The translations under genes were made by a program, and so were the position numbers. Shown one piece after another: positions 8,388 through 15,017 of a DNA stretch of 21,782 nt (position 1 is its first letter; each line of letters begins with the position of its first letter). This DNA comes from a bacterium (lineage in GTDB: Bacteria > Bacillota > Bacilli > Lactobacillales > Streptococcaceae). Where the stretch lies: NCBI GenBank assembly GCA_905221125.1, contig CAJNBY010000023.1, positions 1-21,782 on the forward strand. Direction: 5' to 3'. Under the pieces are notes generated by a model that was not told the origin of the DNA, made no database searches, and worked only from the letters and a program-made list of their open reading frames with translations.

Positions 8388-8396
8388 TGCTATAAT
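8388..8396 (+). promoter_or_regulatory. Extended -10 promoter of rpn copy 1
   Basis: TGCTATAAT (TGnTATAAT) lies just downstream of the BOX element, 15 bases before the start. The corresponding TGGTATAAT precedes copy 2. Confidence 0.6.
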
Positions 8397-8411
8397 GAAA
8401 GGAGAAGAAAT

Positions 8412-9179
8412 ATGACTATACGTCATCCGGGCATCAGCCCGACCAATGACTTGGTTGCTAAGAAAATCTTTAGCAATCCAGAAATCACTTGTCAATTTAT
8501 CCGCGATATGCTGGACTTGCCAGCCAAAAATGTAACTATTTTGGAGGGAAGCAATATTCACGTTTTGCCTTCTACGCCTTACTCGGCTCAGGATTTCTAT
8601 ACCAGTATAGACGTCTTGGCTGAACTAGATAATGGAACGCAAGTAATTATTGAAATCCAAGTTCATCATCAGAATTTTTTCATCAATCGCCTGTGGGCTT
8701 ATCTGTGCAGTCAGGTCAATCAAAACCTAGAAAAAATTCGCCAGCGAGAAGGTGATACCCACCAGAGTTACAAACACATCGCACCCGTTTATGCCATCGC
8801 AATTGTCGATAGTAATTATTTCTCAGATGACCTGGCTTTTCATAGCTTTAGTATGCGCGAGGACACGACAGGTGAAGTTTTAACCATCACAAACAATGGA
8901 CAAGAAAACCACCTAGTCAAGATGGCGTTCTTGGAATTAAGAAAATACAGAGAAACCAGCAAAGATGAGGTTCGCAAGCCGTGGTTGGAGTTTTTCGGAA
9001 ATAAACCCTTTACCCAAGAACCCGAGCGAGCTATCAGCCAGGCAGACCAACTGCTAGACTACAAGAGCTGGTCCGAGGAGGACATAAAAATGTTTAGTGA
9101 ACAACGCAGACGTGAAGAACAAGCGTTATTGGCTCATGATTATGCCTTGGAAACTGCTAGAGCAGAAGGTCTTGAATAA
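8412..9179 (+). CDS. Rpn family recombination-promoting nuclease, copy 1, C-terminally truncated
   Basis: This 255-residue product covers the PD-(D/E)XK nuclease domain of the Rpn/PDDEXK_2 family (often labelled putative transposase; E. coli RpnA is a DNA endonuclease that promotes RecA-independent recombination). The catalytic strand pair SIDVLAELDNG and EIQVHHQ is intact. The start at 8412 (MTIRHPGISP) follows AAAGGAGAAGAAAT. Identity to copy 2 (12407-13426) is near-complete until residue ~245, where copy 1 reads ALETARAEGLE then TAA at 9177-9179. Copy 2 continues another ~90 residues. The lost part is the charged GLER repeat region and C-terminal helix, possibly needed for multimerisation, so activity is uncertain. 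Upstream are a cin-box and a BOX insertion. Confidence 0.82.
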   Translation: MTIRHPGISPTNDLVAKKIFSNPEITCQFIRDMLDLPAKNVTILEGSNIHVLPSTPYSAQDFYTSIDVLAELDNGTQVIIEIQVHHQNFFINRLWAYLCSQVNQNLEKIRQREGDTHQSYKHIAPVYAIAIVDSNYFSDDLAFHSFSMREDTTGEVLTITNNGQENHLVKMAFLELRKYRETSKDEVRKPWLEFFGNKPFTQEPERAISQADQLLDYKSWSEEDIKMFSEQRRREEQALLAHDYALETARAEGLE

Positions 9180-9293
9180 GGTTTAGAGCGTGGGAAAGTT
9201 GAAGGATAAATCTTTGCCTTTATTGATTTAGTATGCTAACATGCTTTGCCTTCCGAATTTACGAGTGAACAATTAGACACAAATTTAAAAAAG
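9180..9293 (+). pseudogene. Decayed C-terminal tail of rpn copy 1
   Basis: The frame continuing past the stop reads GLERGKVEG, stop (9207-9209), then IFAFIDLVC, stop (9237-9239), then HALPSEFTSEQLDTNLKK. This aligns with the end of copy 2 (GLERGKVEG ... LVRQGLLPSEVASQQLGM). Three stops in frame show that the tail has decayed. Confidence 0.75.
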
Positions 9294-9324
9294 GTAAATT
9301 CCCAAACTAAGTGCCACTGCTAAT

Positions 9325-10790
9325 CCAAGTGGAAGTTAGTCTGATAAAAATCCTAAAAACCAGTGGAAATCCGTGTCAGGGTAAGTTCCACTGGTTTTAC
9401 TAATGCTTGATTTCATCGCTTTTATAGCCAAAATGAATCGAAAAAAAGAGCGCACAAAATCCCCTCATCTGAAAGCGTTTCAGATTAAGTTCCGCTATGG
9501 TGGAAGTTAGTGTGAGACGTTTGAATGGGGTTAAAGGTTAGTTTTTAGAACTTATGTTGGAGTAATTTAGAAGACTGACAGACGTCTTCTGCAGGTATTT
9601 TAGAAATACCTAGAAGCTTAGGAATCTCTTCTCCATAGGTAAAGGCAAAGAGCTCATAGGCTGACTTTCCATTCAAAGCAGCACGTTTGACACTATTGAC
9701 ATGAGAGCAGACGAGATTGATATCTTCTTGAGTTAAGTTGTCAAAAGAAGTTCGCTTAGGTAGAATGTCTCGAATCAGTGTGTGATTTTTCTCAATTCTC
9801 CCTTTCTGGTCAGAGCGATTAGGATCACAAAAGAAGAGTTTACTCTCTCCTCGCACATCCATTTCGATGTCATCAACTCTGGCAAACTCTCCACCATTAT
9901 CGGTAAGAATGACAGGAAAGAGTTGGAAGAAATCTTTATCAGCTTCATGAAGAGTGTTCTTGATGGCATAGAGGTGTTTGGTAACCTCAAGGGCAGTTTT
10001 ATTATCCAGAAGCCTAGCGAAGATAAAGTTACAGAAAGACAGGTTGAAGGTAAGTAGGACTTTACCTTCCATCCTCCCCAGAACTGTGTCCATTTCCAGC
10101 CAAGAGTCTAGTTGATTAAGGACTAAATAGTTTTGGAAATCCTCATAGGAACGTCCTTTTTTAGCTTCTTTAGGGATGGAAGGTAGCTTACTTTTCCGTC
10201 TTTCTTTGAATTTAACGGCTCTGGCAAGATCAATAGGAGCGATAGATAGGTATCCTTTTCGGATATGTCGATAGATGGTTGAGGAGCTGACATCAAGATT
10301 GTGAGTTTTGAGGATATGATAGATGTGTTGTCCCTTTTTAACACCATCAGAAATGATTTTATCCATGTCCCAGAAGGTCTTGGAATTGAGGGGAGTCCCT
10401 TCACGAGCTTCAACAAGAGTTTGTTCGTATTGTTTTTGAGCTTGCTTAGCGAGATAGAAGATCTTCTTATAGCCACAGTTTTGTCTTCTTTTAGGGCATC
10501 CATTACAGACAAAGGGAGCCTTATCGAGTAAAGTGCAAGGAAGGTTATGGCATGTAGACTCTCGGACTTGTCTGTTTCGTTTGACTTCTTTGGAAACAGT
10601 AGTTGGGTCTTTTAGAATGGATTGTCCGATAGCTTTGAAGGTTTCACCGCGCCCTAAGCCTAATTGGATATCATTACGGTCTGAAAGGGTAAGGTGTTTA
10701 TGTTTTGTCATAGTGAGCCTCATTTCTAACTCAAACGTCTCACACTTAATTCCACCATAAAAATCCGTTTTAGACTAACTTCCACTTTGG
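9325..10790 (-). mobile_element. IS30-family insertion sequence with nested inverted repeats
   Basis: The element contains one transposase gene on the minus strand. Inner inverted repeats of 28 bases lie at 9497-9524 and 10731-10758 and match at all but about three positions. Outer inverted repeats of 18-19 bases lie at 9325-9342 and 10772-10790 (CCAAGTGGAAGTTAGTCT and its complement). TGGAAGTTAGT recurs in inner left, outer left and outer right ends, so the true boundary is ambiguous. Hairpins lie just inside or outside each end: 9358-9368/9386-9396 (left, followed by T) and 10777-10787/10797-10807 (right). No clear target duplication was found. It sits ~30 bases beyond the rpn copy 1 tail. 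Confidence 0.75.
9545..10711 (-). CDS. IS30-family transposase
   Basis: The 388-residue protein from 10711 (MTKHKHLTLSDRNDI) has an N-terminal helix-turn-helix region (KAIGQSILKDPTTVSKEVKR) and a Cys-rich segment (CHNLPC, CNGCPKRRQNC). The DDE catalytic core follows: EMDTV with the first Asp, ILTDNGGEFA with the second, and RIEKNHTLIRDILPKRTSF with the Glu. These are IS30-type motifs, and the length is normal for the family. The frame is open, so the element may be active. An ATG four codons earlier (10723) is an alternative start. Confidence 0.9.
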   Translation of the reverse strand: MTKHKHLTLSDRNDIQLGLGRGETFKAIGQSILKDPTTVSKEVKRNRQVRESTCHNLPCTLLDKAPFVCNGCPKRRQNCGYKKIFYLAKQAQKQYEQTLVEAREGTPLNSKTFWDMDKIISDGVKKGQHIYHILKTHNLDVSSSTIYRHIRKGYLSIAPIDLARAVKFKERRKSKLPSIPKEAKKGRSYEDFQNYLVLNQLDSWLEMDTVLGRMEGKVLLTFNLSFCNFIFARLLDNKTALEVTKHLYAIKNTLHEADKDFFQLFPVILTDNGGEFARVDDIEMDVRGESKLFFCDPNRSDQKGRIEKNHTLIRDILPKRTSFDNLTQEDINLVCSHVNSVKRAALNGKSAYELFAFTYGEEIPKLLGISKIPAEDVCQSSKLLQHKF

Positions 10791-10848
10791 TCAGGTAAGT
10801 GGAAGTTACTTTGAGAAGTTAGCCAAATTTAAAAAATATCAAGTTTAC

Positions 10849-10877
10849 TTGACTTTTTTTATAGAATAGTATAGTAT
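10849..10877 (+). promoter_or_regulatory. Possible sigma-A promoter of the Abi gene
   Basis: TTGACT (10849-10854), 17 bases, TAGTAT (10872-10877). It lies 26 bases beyond the last base shared with the other IS30 end (20767). The rest of 10791-10950 holds the IS right-end hairpin and no other gene. Confidence 0.5.
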
Positions 10878-10953
10878 TTAGATACAAGCACTCCTTTTGC
10901 TCCCTGTTTCATAGCAACTGGAGTCATTTTTTTATAAATTTAGAAGGTTAATG

Positions 10954-11952
10954 ATGTACACAACTGATAATAGTATTTCTTTGTCAAGAGATTTAAAGAG
11001 AGAAATGAAAGCATTTTTACCTCTTAAAGATTTGGTAAGTTATCTTTCAGATAAGCTAGATATGTCACCTGAAGAGGAACTAGATTCCAAAAACTTTTTA
11101 CGTTGTCATAATTACTATTCGTTTTCTGCGTTTATTAAACAGGTTCCAGATAATCTTCATAAAGGAAAATTTCAAGCAGCGATTTCATTGTATGAATTTA
11201 ATGATTGGTTATCACAGTTTCTGTTTGTATTTTCTGGTAGATTAGAGCAGTTTATAAAATCAACTTTTATTGAATCGCTTTGCCAGCAATATAATGGAAA
11301 ATATCAAAAAGGTGAGTGTTACTTGGATGAAACTATTTATGAAAACTCTGAATTATATAACGAATTTATTTCAATTATAGAAAAACATTTATCAGAGAAT
11401 CAAAGTCTTTCAATACAGCATCATATTAAAAATAAAGGTTCTAAATTCCCAATTTGGGTGCTTTTTCAAGAGATGACTTTTGGGGAAACAACTCGTTTTA
11501 TAAGTGCACTGAAAAAAGAGTACCGGGAGTATTGGATAGATACTACATTTTTATCAACTGGTGTGGTAAATTCTAAAATTCATGGAGAAGAAATCCAGAG
11601 TAAATTATTTGGCTGGGTTTCAGCTACATGGTATATGAGAAATAGAACTGCACATCATTTAAGACTATATGGTCAAAATTTTACAGTAGCAAGTCCAAGT
11701 TTCTTTTCAGCTGATTTGCGTCAAATAAACAAGAATGCAGAGACTAAAAAGAAAAAGACGCATAATAATGATTTATTTGCTTATCTTTTAGCTATGAAAA
11801 ATCTTATACAACATCATTCACATTCTTTTGTTCAAGATTGGAACGATTTTTTAATGACTTTAGAGGAACAGTTGATGGAAAAGTCAAATATCATATTATC
11901 TAGTAAGATTGGTTTGCCAAGCAATTGGAAAGATATATTGTGGATTGGTTGA
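10954..11952 (+). CDS. Abi family (Abi_2/AbiD-AbiF type) abortive infection protein
   Basis: The 332-residue product fits the Abi_2 family. It shows LRCHNYYSFSAF near the N-terminus, KFPIWVLFQEMTFGETTRF in the middle, RNRTAHHLRL (R229-x4-H234, the HEPN-type RNase signature), and the usual ending GLPSNWKDILW. These proteins, found on lactococcal plasmids and in streptococcal islands, are thought to be HEPN ribonucleases that stop phage growth by harming the infected cell; this target is not known. The start at 10954 leaves six bases after AGAAGG; the ATG at 10951 leaves three. It is low in GC relative to the core genes and lies between an IS30 element and an IS110-like remnant, a sign of acquisition. 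No partner antitoxin gene is visible. Confidence 0.8.
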   Translation: MYTTDNSISLSRDLKREMKAFLPLKDLVSYLSDKLDMSPEEELDSKNFLRCHNYYSFSAFIKQVPDNLHKGKFQAAISLYEFNDWLSQFLFVFSGRLEQFIKSTFIESLCQQYNGKYQKGECYLDETIYENSELYNEFISIIEKHLSENQSLSIQHHIKNKGSKFPIWVLFQEMTFGETTRFISALKKEYREYWIDTTFLSTGVVNSKIHGEEIQSKLFGWVSATWYMRNRTAHHLRLYGQNFTVASPSFFSADLRQINKNAETKKKKTHNNDLFAYLLAMKNLIQHHSHSFVQDWNDFLMTLEEQLMEKSNIILSSKIGLPSNWKDILWIG

Positions 11953-11954
11953 AC

Positions 11955-12238
11955 TAAGGAATGATTTTTTTGCTCAAGTTATTATTCAGATTATCTTTGA
12001 CAATCCAGATGAGAAACTAAACATTAGGAAGTTGATTACCAAGATAATGAAGGGTAAGGTGCGGGATTTGGGAATCGCTATATCAGGCGATGTAACACCT
12101 GAACAAGCTGAGAAAATCAGAATCATCAAGGAACACGATGATGCTTTTTCCGTCTGTAAAGAAGATTTGGAAACTCAGTCAAGAATATCAAGAACGGGTC
12201 AAGATGATTCAAATCGTTCCTAGATTCAGGGTGCTTTA
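11955..12238 (+). pseudogene. Frameshifted internal fragment of an IS110-like transposase
   Basis: One frame reads IIFDNPDEKLNIRKLITKIM, then KVRDLGIAISGDVTPEQAEK and IRIIKEHDDAFSVCKEDLE (about 11990-12175). Shifting frame gives KLSQEYQERVKMIQIVPRF before a stop near 12238. The order of an ...SPEQ..K...EH....L segment followed by a ...IQ.VPGF segment is that of the middle of IS110-family transposases as I know them. The catalytic N- and C-terminal parts are missing and a frameshift separates the blocks, so it is a remnant. An ORF from 11909 overlaps the end of the Abi gene and should not be taken as a gene. The family label is moderately certain. Confidence 0.5.
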
Positions 12239-12330
12239 ATTTTAAAAATTAGGTGTCAAAACCTCTTTTAATACAGACAAAATTAAGGATAAACAGTAAT
12301 TTTAATAACTTTTATTTTTTTCATCTCTTT

Positions 12331-12338
12331 TCCGAATA
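12331..12338 (+). promoter_or_regulatory. cin-box-like site upstream of rpn copy 2
   Basis: TCCGAATA differs from the combox TACGAATA at one position and sits in the same context as the box before copy 1 (CTCTTTTNCGAATAAATAG). It lies 68 bases before the start codon. Confidence 0.55.
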
Positions 12339-12382
12339 AATAGATAGAACCATCGAATCTAGCAAAATTAGATTTAAAACTG

Positions 12383-12391
12383 TGGTATAAT
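12383..12391 (+). promoter_or_regulatory. Extended -10 promoter of rpn copy 2
   Basis: TGGTATAAT (TGnTATAAT) lies 15 bases before the ATG. There is no good -35. It is conserved with copy 1. Confidence 0.6.
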
Positions 12392-12406
12392 AAAAGGAGG
12401 AAAAGG

Positions 12407-13426
12407 ATGATTCTAAGACATCCGGGCATCAGCCCGACTAACGATTTGGTTGCTAAGAAGATTTTTAGCAATCCAGAAATCACTTGTCAATTTATTCGCG
12501 ATATGCTGGACTTACCAGCCAAAAATGTGACCATTTTGGAGGGGAGCAATATTCACGTCTTGCCTTCTACGCCTTACTCGGCTCAGGATTTCTATACCAG
12601 TATAGACGTCTTGGCTGAACTAGATAATGGAACGCAAGTAATTATTGAAATCCAAGTTCATCATCAGAATTTTTTCATCAATCGCCTGTGGGCTTATTTG
12701 TGCAGTCAGATCAATCAAAACCTAGAAAAAATTCGCCAGCGAGAAGGTGATACCCACCAGAGTTACAAGCATATCGCACCTGTTTACGCAATAGCTATTG
12801 TGGATAGCAATTATTTCTCAGATGATTTGGCTTTCCATAGCTTTAGTATGCGAGAGGATACGACAGGTGAGGTCTTAACTATCACCAGTAATGGACAGGA
12901 ACATCATCTAGTCAAGATGGCGTTCTTGGAACTAAAAAAATATAGAGAAACCAGCAAAGACGAGGTTCGTAAGCCGTGGTTAGAGTTTTTTGGGAATAAA
13001 CCCTTTACCCAGGAACCCGAGCGAGCCATCAGCCAAGCAGACCAACTGCTGGACTATAAAAGCTGGTCCGAGGAGGACAGGAGAATGTTTAGTGAACAAC
13101 GCAGGCGTGAAGAACAAGCCTTGTTAGCACAGGACTATGCCTTGGAACAAGCTGAAGAAAAAGGTTTGGAACGTGGTCTTGAACGTGGGCGTGCAGAAGG
13201 TCTTGAAAAAGGTTTGGAACGTGGTCTTGAACGTGGCCGTGCAGAGGGTATTGAAAAAGGGCGAGCAGAGGGTATTGAACAAGGTTTAGAACAGGGACTG
13301 GAGCGTGGAAAAGTTGAAGGAAGTTTGTCTATGCTACTGAATCTAGTCCGTCAAGGTCTTTTGCCTTCTGAAGTTGCCAGTCAACAGTTGGGTATGACCG
13401 TCGCTGAGTTTGAGTCCTTGCTATGA
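12407..13426 (+). CDS. Rpn family recombination-promoting nuclease, copy 2, full length
   Basis: This 339-residue member has the PD-(D/E)XK core with D67 (SIDVLAEL) and E81-I-Q83. A charged linker is followed at about residues 247-305 by a GLER/GRAE/GLEK four-residue repeat, and then by a conserved C-terminal segment (SMLLNLVRQGLLPSEVASQQ ... AEFESLL). Rpn nucleases cut DNA and promote RecA-independent recombination; annotation often calls them putative transposases, but no inverted repeats flank this gene. AAAGGAGG six bases before the ATG is a near-perfect ribosome-binding site. The upstream cin-box-like site suggests induction in competence. In the pneumococcal genome a competence-induced gene (Ccs16) lies near this place after prs; equivalence is from memory and needs checking. 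Confidence 0.85.
   Translation: MILRHPGISPTNDLVAKKIFSNPEITCQFIRDMLDLPAKNVTILEGSNIHVLPSTPYSAQDFYTSIDVLAELDNGTQVIIEIQVHHQNFFINRLWAYLCSQINQNLEKIRQREGDTHQSYKHIAPVYAIAIVDSNYFSDDLAFHSFSMREDTTGEVLTITSNGQEHHLVKMAFLELKKYRETSKDEVRKPWLEFFGNKPFTQEPERAISQADQLLDYKSWSEEDRRMFSEQRRREEQALLAQDYALEQAEEKGLERGLERGRAEGLEKGLERGLERGRAEGIEKGRAEGIEQGLEQGLERGKVEGSLSMLLNLVRQGLLPSEVASQQLGMTVAEFESLL
13163..13282 (+). repeat. 48-bp tandem repeat encoding GLER/GRAE coil
   Basis: Two 48-base units (13163-13210 and 13211-13258) differ at few positions, and a related 24-base partial unit follows. They encode 16-residue units GLERGLERGRAEG(L/I)EK. Slippage or recombination here would change the coil length in 8- or 16-residue steps. 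Copy 1 has lost this region. Confidence 0.85.
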
Positions 13427-13457
13427 GGTCACATTTTAAATAGTAGAAAGTTAATGG

Positions 13458-13492
13458 AATGGCAAGTTATTTGCAAAATACTTGCCATTTTT
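13458..13492 (+). terminator. Intrinsic terminator of rpn copy 2
   Basis: AATGGCAAGT (13458-13467) pairs perfectly with ACTTGCCATT (13480-13489), loop of 12, followed by T. Confidence 0.85.
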
Positions 13493-13494
13493 GC

Positions 13495-13523
13495 TTGACA
13501 TTTGGAAGGGGTTATAGGATAAT
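13495..13523 (+). promoter_or_regulatory. Strong sigma-A promoter of a putative small RNA
   Basis: TTGACA (13495-13500), 17 bases, GATAAT (13518-13523). No coding sequence follows before the terminator at 13642-13663. Confidence 0.6.
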
Positions 13524-13529
13524 ACCATA

Positions 13530-13663
13530 GAAGTGAGTTCTGTCCAACTATCTATGTGGATTAGATATGTGAGGTTTGACTCAAGGTTTAAGAAATTTGT
13601 GAGATTTTCACTTGGGAGATACAGTATTTGAAGGGTATTTCATCTCACAAAGGCGTTTTTTTA
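13530..13663 (+). ncRNA. Candidate small RNA between rpn copy 2 and the choline-binding cluster
   Basis: A consensus-like promoter ends at 13523. TATCTA (13549-13554) and TAGATA (13562-13567) form a small hairpin. TTTGTGAGAT (13596-13605) pairs with ATCTCACAAA (13642-13651) over a 36-base inner region, followed by GGCG and seven T. The unit is about 130 bases with no open frame of note. The next gene has its own promoter at 13713. I do not recognise an Rfam family. It could also be an attenuated leader. Confidence 0.45.
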
Positions 13664-13712
13664 ACCTTTTTTGAAAAAATAGCTGAAAAGTTTAAAAAAT
13701 CGAAGAAAACCC

Positions 13713-13741
13713 TTGACAAATCCTGCAAATATTTATATACT
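13713..13741 (+). promoter_or_regulatory. Sigma-A promoter of the first choline-binding protein gene
   Basis: TTGACA (13713-13718), 17 bases, TATACT (13736-13741) is near consensus. The perfect inverted repeat GTAAGA-TAG-TCTTAC (13750-13764) lies at the expected transcription start, where a repressor could bind. Confidence 0.75.
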
Positions 13742-13803
13742 GTATGGTAGTAAGATAGTCTTACGAAAAAAATATTTTAAAGAAAAACAAAGGAGATAAA
13801 ACG

Positions 13804-14871
13804 ATGAAAAAAGTTTTATTGACAAGCGCAGTCGCTCTTGCAGCATTTGGTGCTGTACAAGCTGTTTCAGCTGATAGACAATTGACACCTGAAGAAGCAG
13901 CATCAGTTAGAAAAGTTGAAAAAACTTATGATCCTTCACAAGTGGAAAAAGCAATTGAAACTAACCGTGCTGAACAAGTTCTAGCAAATGGAGATAAAGT
14001 AGTATCTGTTCAATATAAAGATGGTTCTACTTATACTTATTTAGTAATTAATCCTAAAAATCAATATAAGGATAAAGTATCTAATCCATATGATAGCCAA
14101 TTTAATCTTAAAGATGGTAAAGTTCAAAAAGTTCTACCATTCACAAATGGAACACATGGACGTATCAACGTTAAAGATAAACAAGGTGCACCAGTTGCAG
14201 GTGTTGAATTCGAACTATTAGTTTACAAAACTACTGACGATTTCTTGAATGCTCAAGCTGGAAAACCTGTTAAAGATGCCCCAGCTCTTGTAAGTGCTAA
14301 GACAAATGAAGCAGGTGATGCTGAATTTAAATTAGACGAGGGTGGAGTAGCTGTTTACCGTATTTTGACAGTACCAAAAGGTTACTTTTTACCTGAGCGC
14401 CTAACAAAATCTTCACTATTTACAGCAGATGCAGTTGGACGTAACGAAAATAATGATATGTATGTAAATGCATCAGTTGAAATTGAAAAAACTGACAGCT
14501 ACAATGTTGTTCGTACTGAGTGGGTTCAAGGTGAAAACGGCTGGCACTACTATGACAACAATAAACAAGTTACTGGTTGGAAACAAATCGACGGCAAATG
14601 GTACTTCTTTAACGCTGAAGGCGTAATGCAAAAATGGTGGGTTAAAGATGGTAACACTTGGTACTACCTAAATGGTTCAGGTGCTATGGAAACTGGTTGG
14701 TTGCAAGACGGTGGTAAATGGTACTTCCTTGAAGCATCAGGTGCTATGAAAGCTAGCCAATGGTTTGAAGTTTCTGGTAAATGGTACTACGTTGATGGTT
14801 CAGGTGCCCTTGCAGTAAACACTACTGTAGGTGGATACACTGTAAACGGAAACGGTGAATGGGTTAAATAA
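13804..14871 (+). CDS. Choline-binding surface protein with a CnaB/SpaA-like domain
   Basis: Secreted cell-wall protein of 355 residues. The signal peptide (MKKVLLTSAVALAAFGAVQA) is probably cut after VSA. Residues ~24-117 form a charged N-terminal region of no known family. Residues ~118-230 (GRINVKDKQGAPVAGVEFEL ... VAVYRILTVPKGYFLPE) resemble the prealbumin-like CnaB/SpaA fold of Gram-positive adhesins. The Glu usual in the Y.L.E...P.GY motif is not seen, so an isopeptide bond is doubtful. From residue ~240 about five choline-binding repeats (GWKQIDGKWYFFNAEGVMQK type) and the terminal GYTVNGNGEWVK attach it to phosphocholine on teichoic acids. AAAGGAG precedes the ATG by seven bases. Ligand unknown; an adhesin role is inferred. 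Confidence 0.85.
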   Translation: MKKVLLTSAVALAAFGAVQAVSADRQLTPEEAASVRKVEKTYDPSQVEKAIETNRAEQVLANGDKVVSVQYKDGSTYTYLVINPKNQYKDKVSNPYDSQFNLKDGKVQKVLPFTNGTHGRINVKDKQGAPVAGVEFELLVYKTTDDFLNAQAGKPVKDAPALVSAKTNEAGDAEFKLDEGGVAVYRILTVPKGYFLPERLTKSSLFTADAVGRNENNDMYVNASVEIEKTDSYNVVRTEWVQGENGWHYYDNNKQVTGWKQIDGKWYFFNAEGVMQKWWVKDGNTWYYLNGSGAMETGWLQDGGKWYFLEASGAMKASQWFEVSGKWYYVDGSGALAVNTTVGGYTVNGNGEWVK

Positions 14872-14885
14872 TCTAGTTTAATCAC

Positions 14886-14920
14886 AAAAAGCAGGAGATT
14901 TCTTCTGCTTTTTATTTTTT
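14886..14920 (+). terminator. Intrinsic terminator after choline-binding protein 1
   Basis: AAAAAGCAG (14886-14894) pairs with CTGCTTTTT (14905-14913), extended inwards with a G-T pair, followed by ATTTTTT. Confidence 0.82.
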
Positions 14921-15017
14921 CCATAAAAAGTTCAGTTTTTCTTAGAATTTTAAAAAAAAATAAGATACAATAGAATCAGGTTTATCACCTAAAATTTTAA
15001 ACATGGAGAATGCTCAT

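Noticed and set aside
11909..12223. 104-codon ORF overlapping the end of the Abi gene as a gene
   Set aside because: Start lies inside the Abi coding region without a ribosome-binding site, and the similarity is to a frameshifted IS110-like transposase.
13163..13282. CRISPR-like array
   Set aside because: The repeats are contiguous, in frame and code for a coil; there are no spacers.
8412..13426. Composite transposon bounded by the two rpn genes
   Set aside because: Rpn genes are labelled putative transposases, but no terminal inverted repeats or target duplication flank them; simple duplication with direct repeats explains the layout.
13581..13595. TTTAAG as a second CiaR site
   Set aside because: Only a single TTTAAG is present in this stretch, without the partner repeat at five bases.
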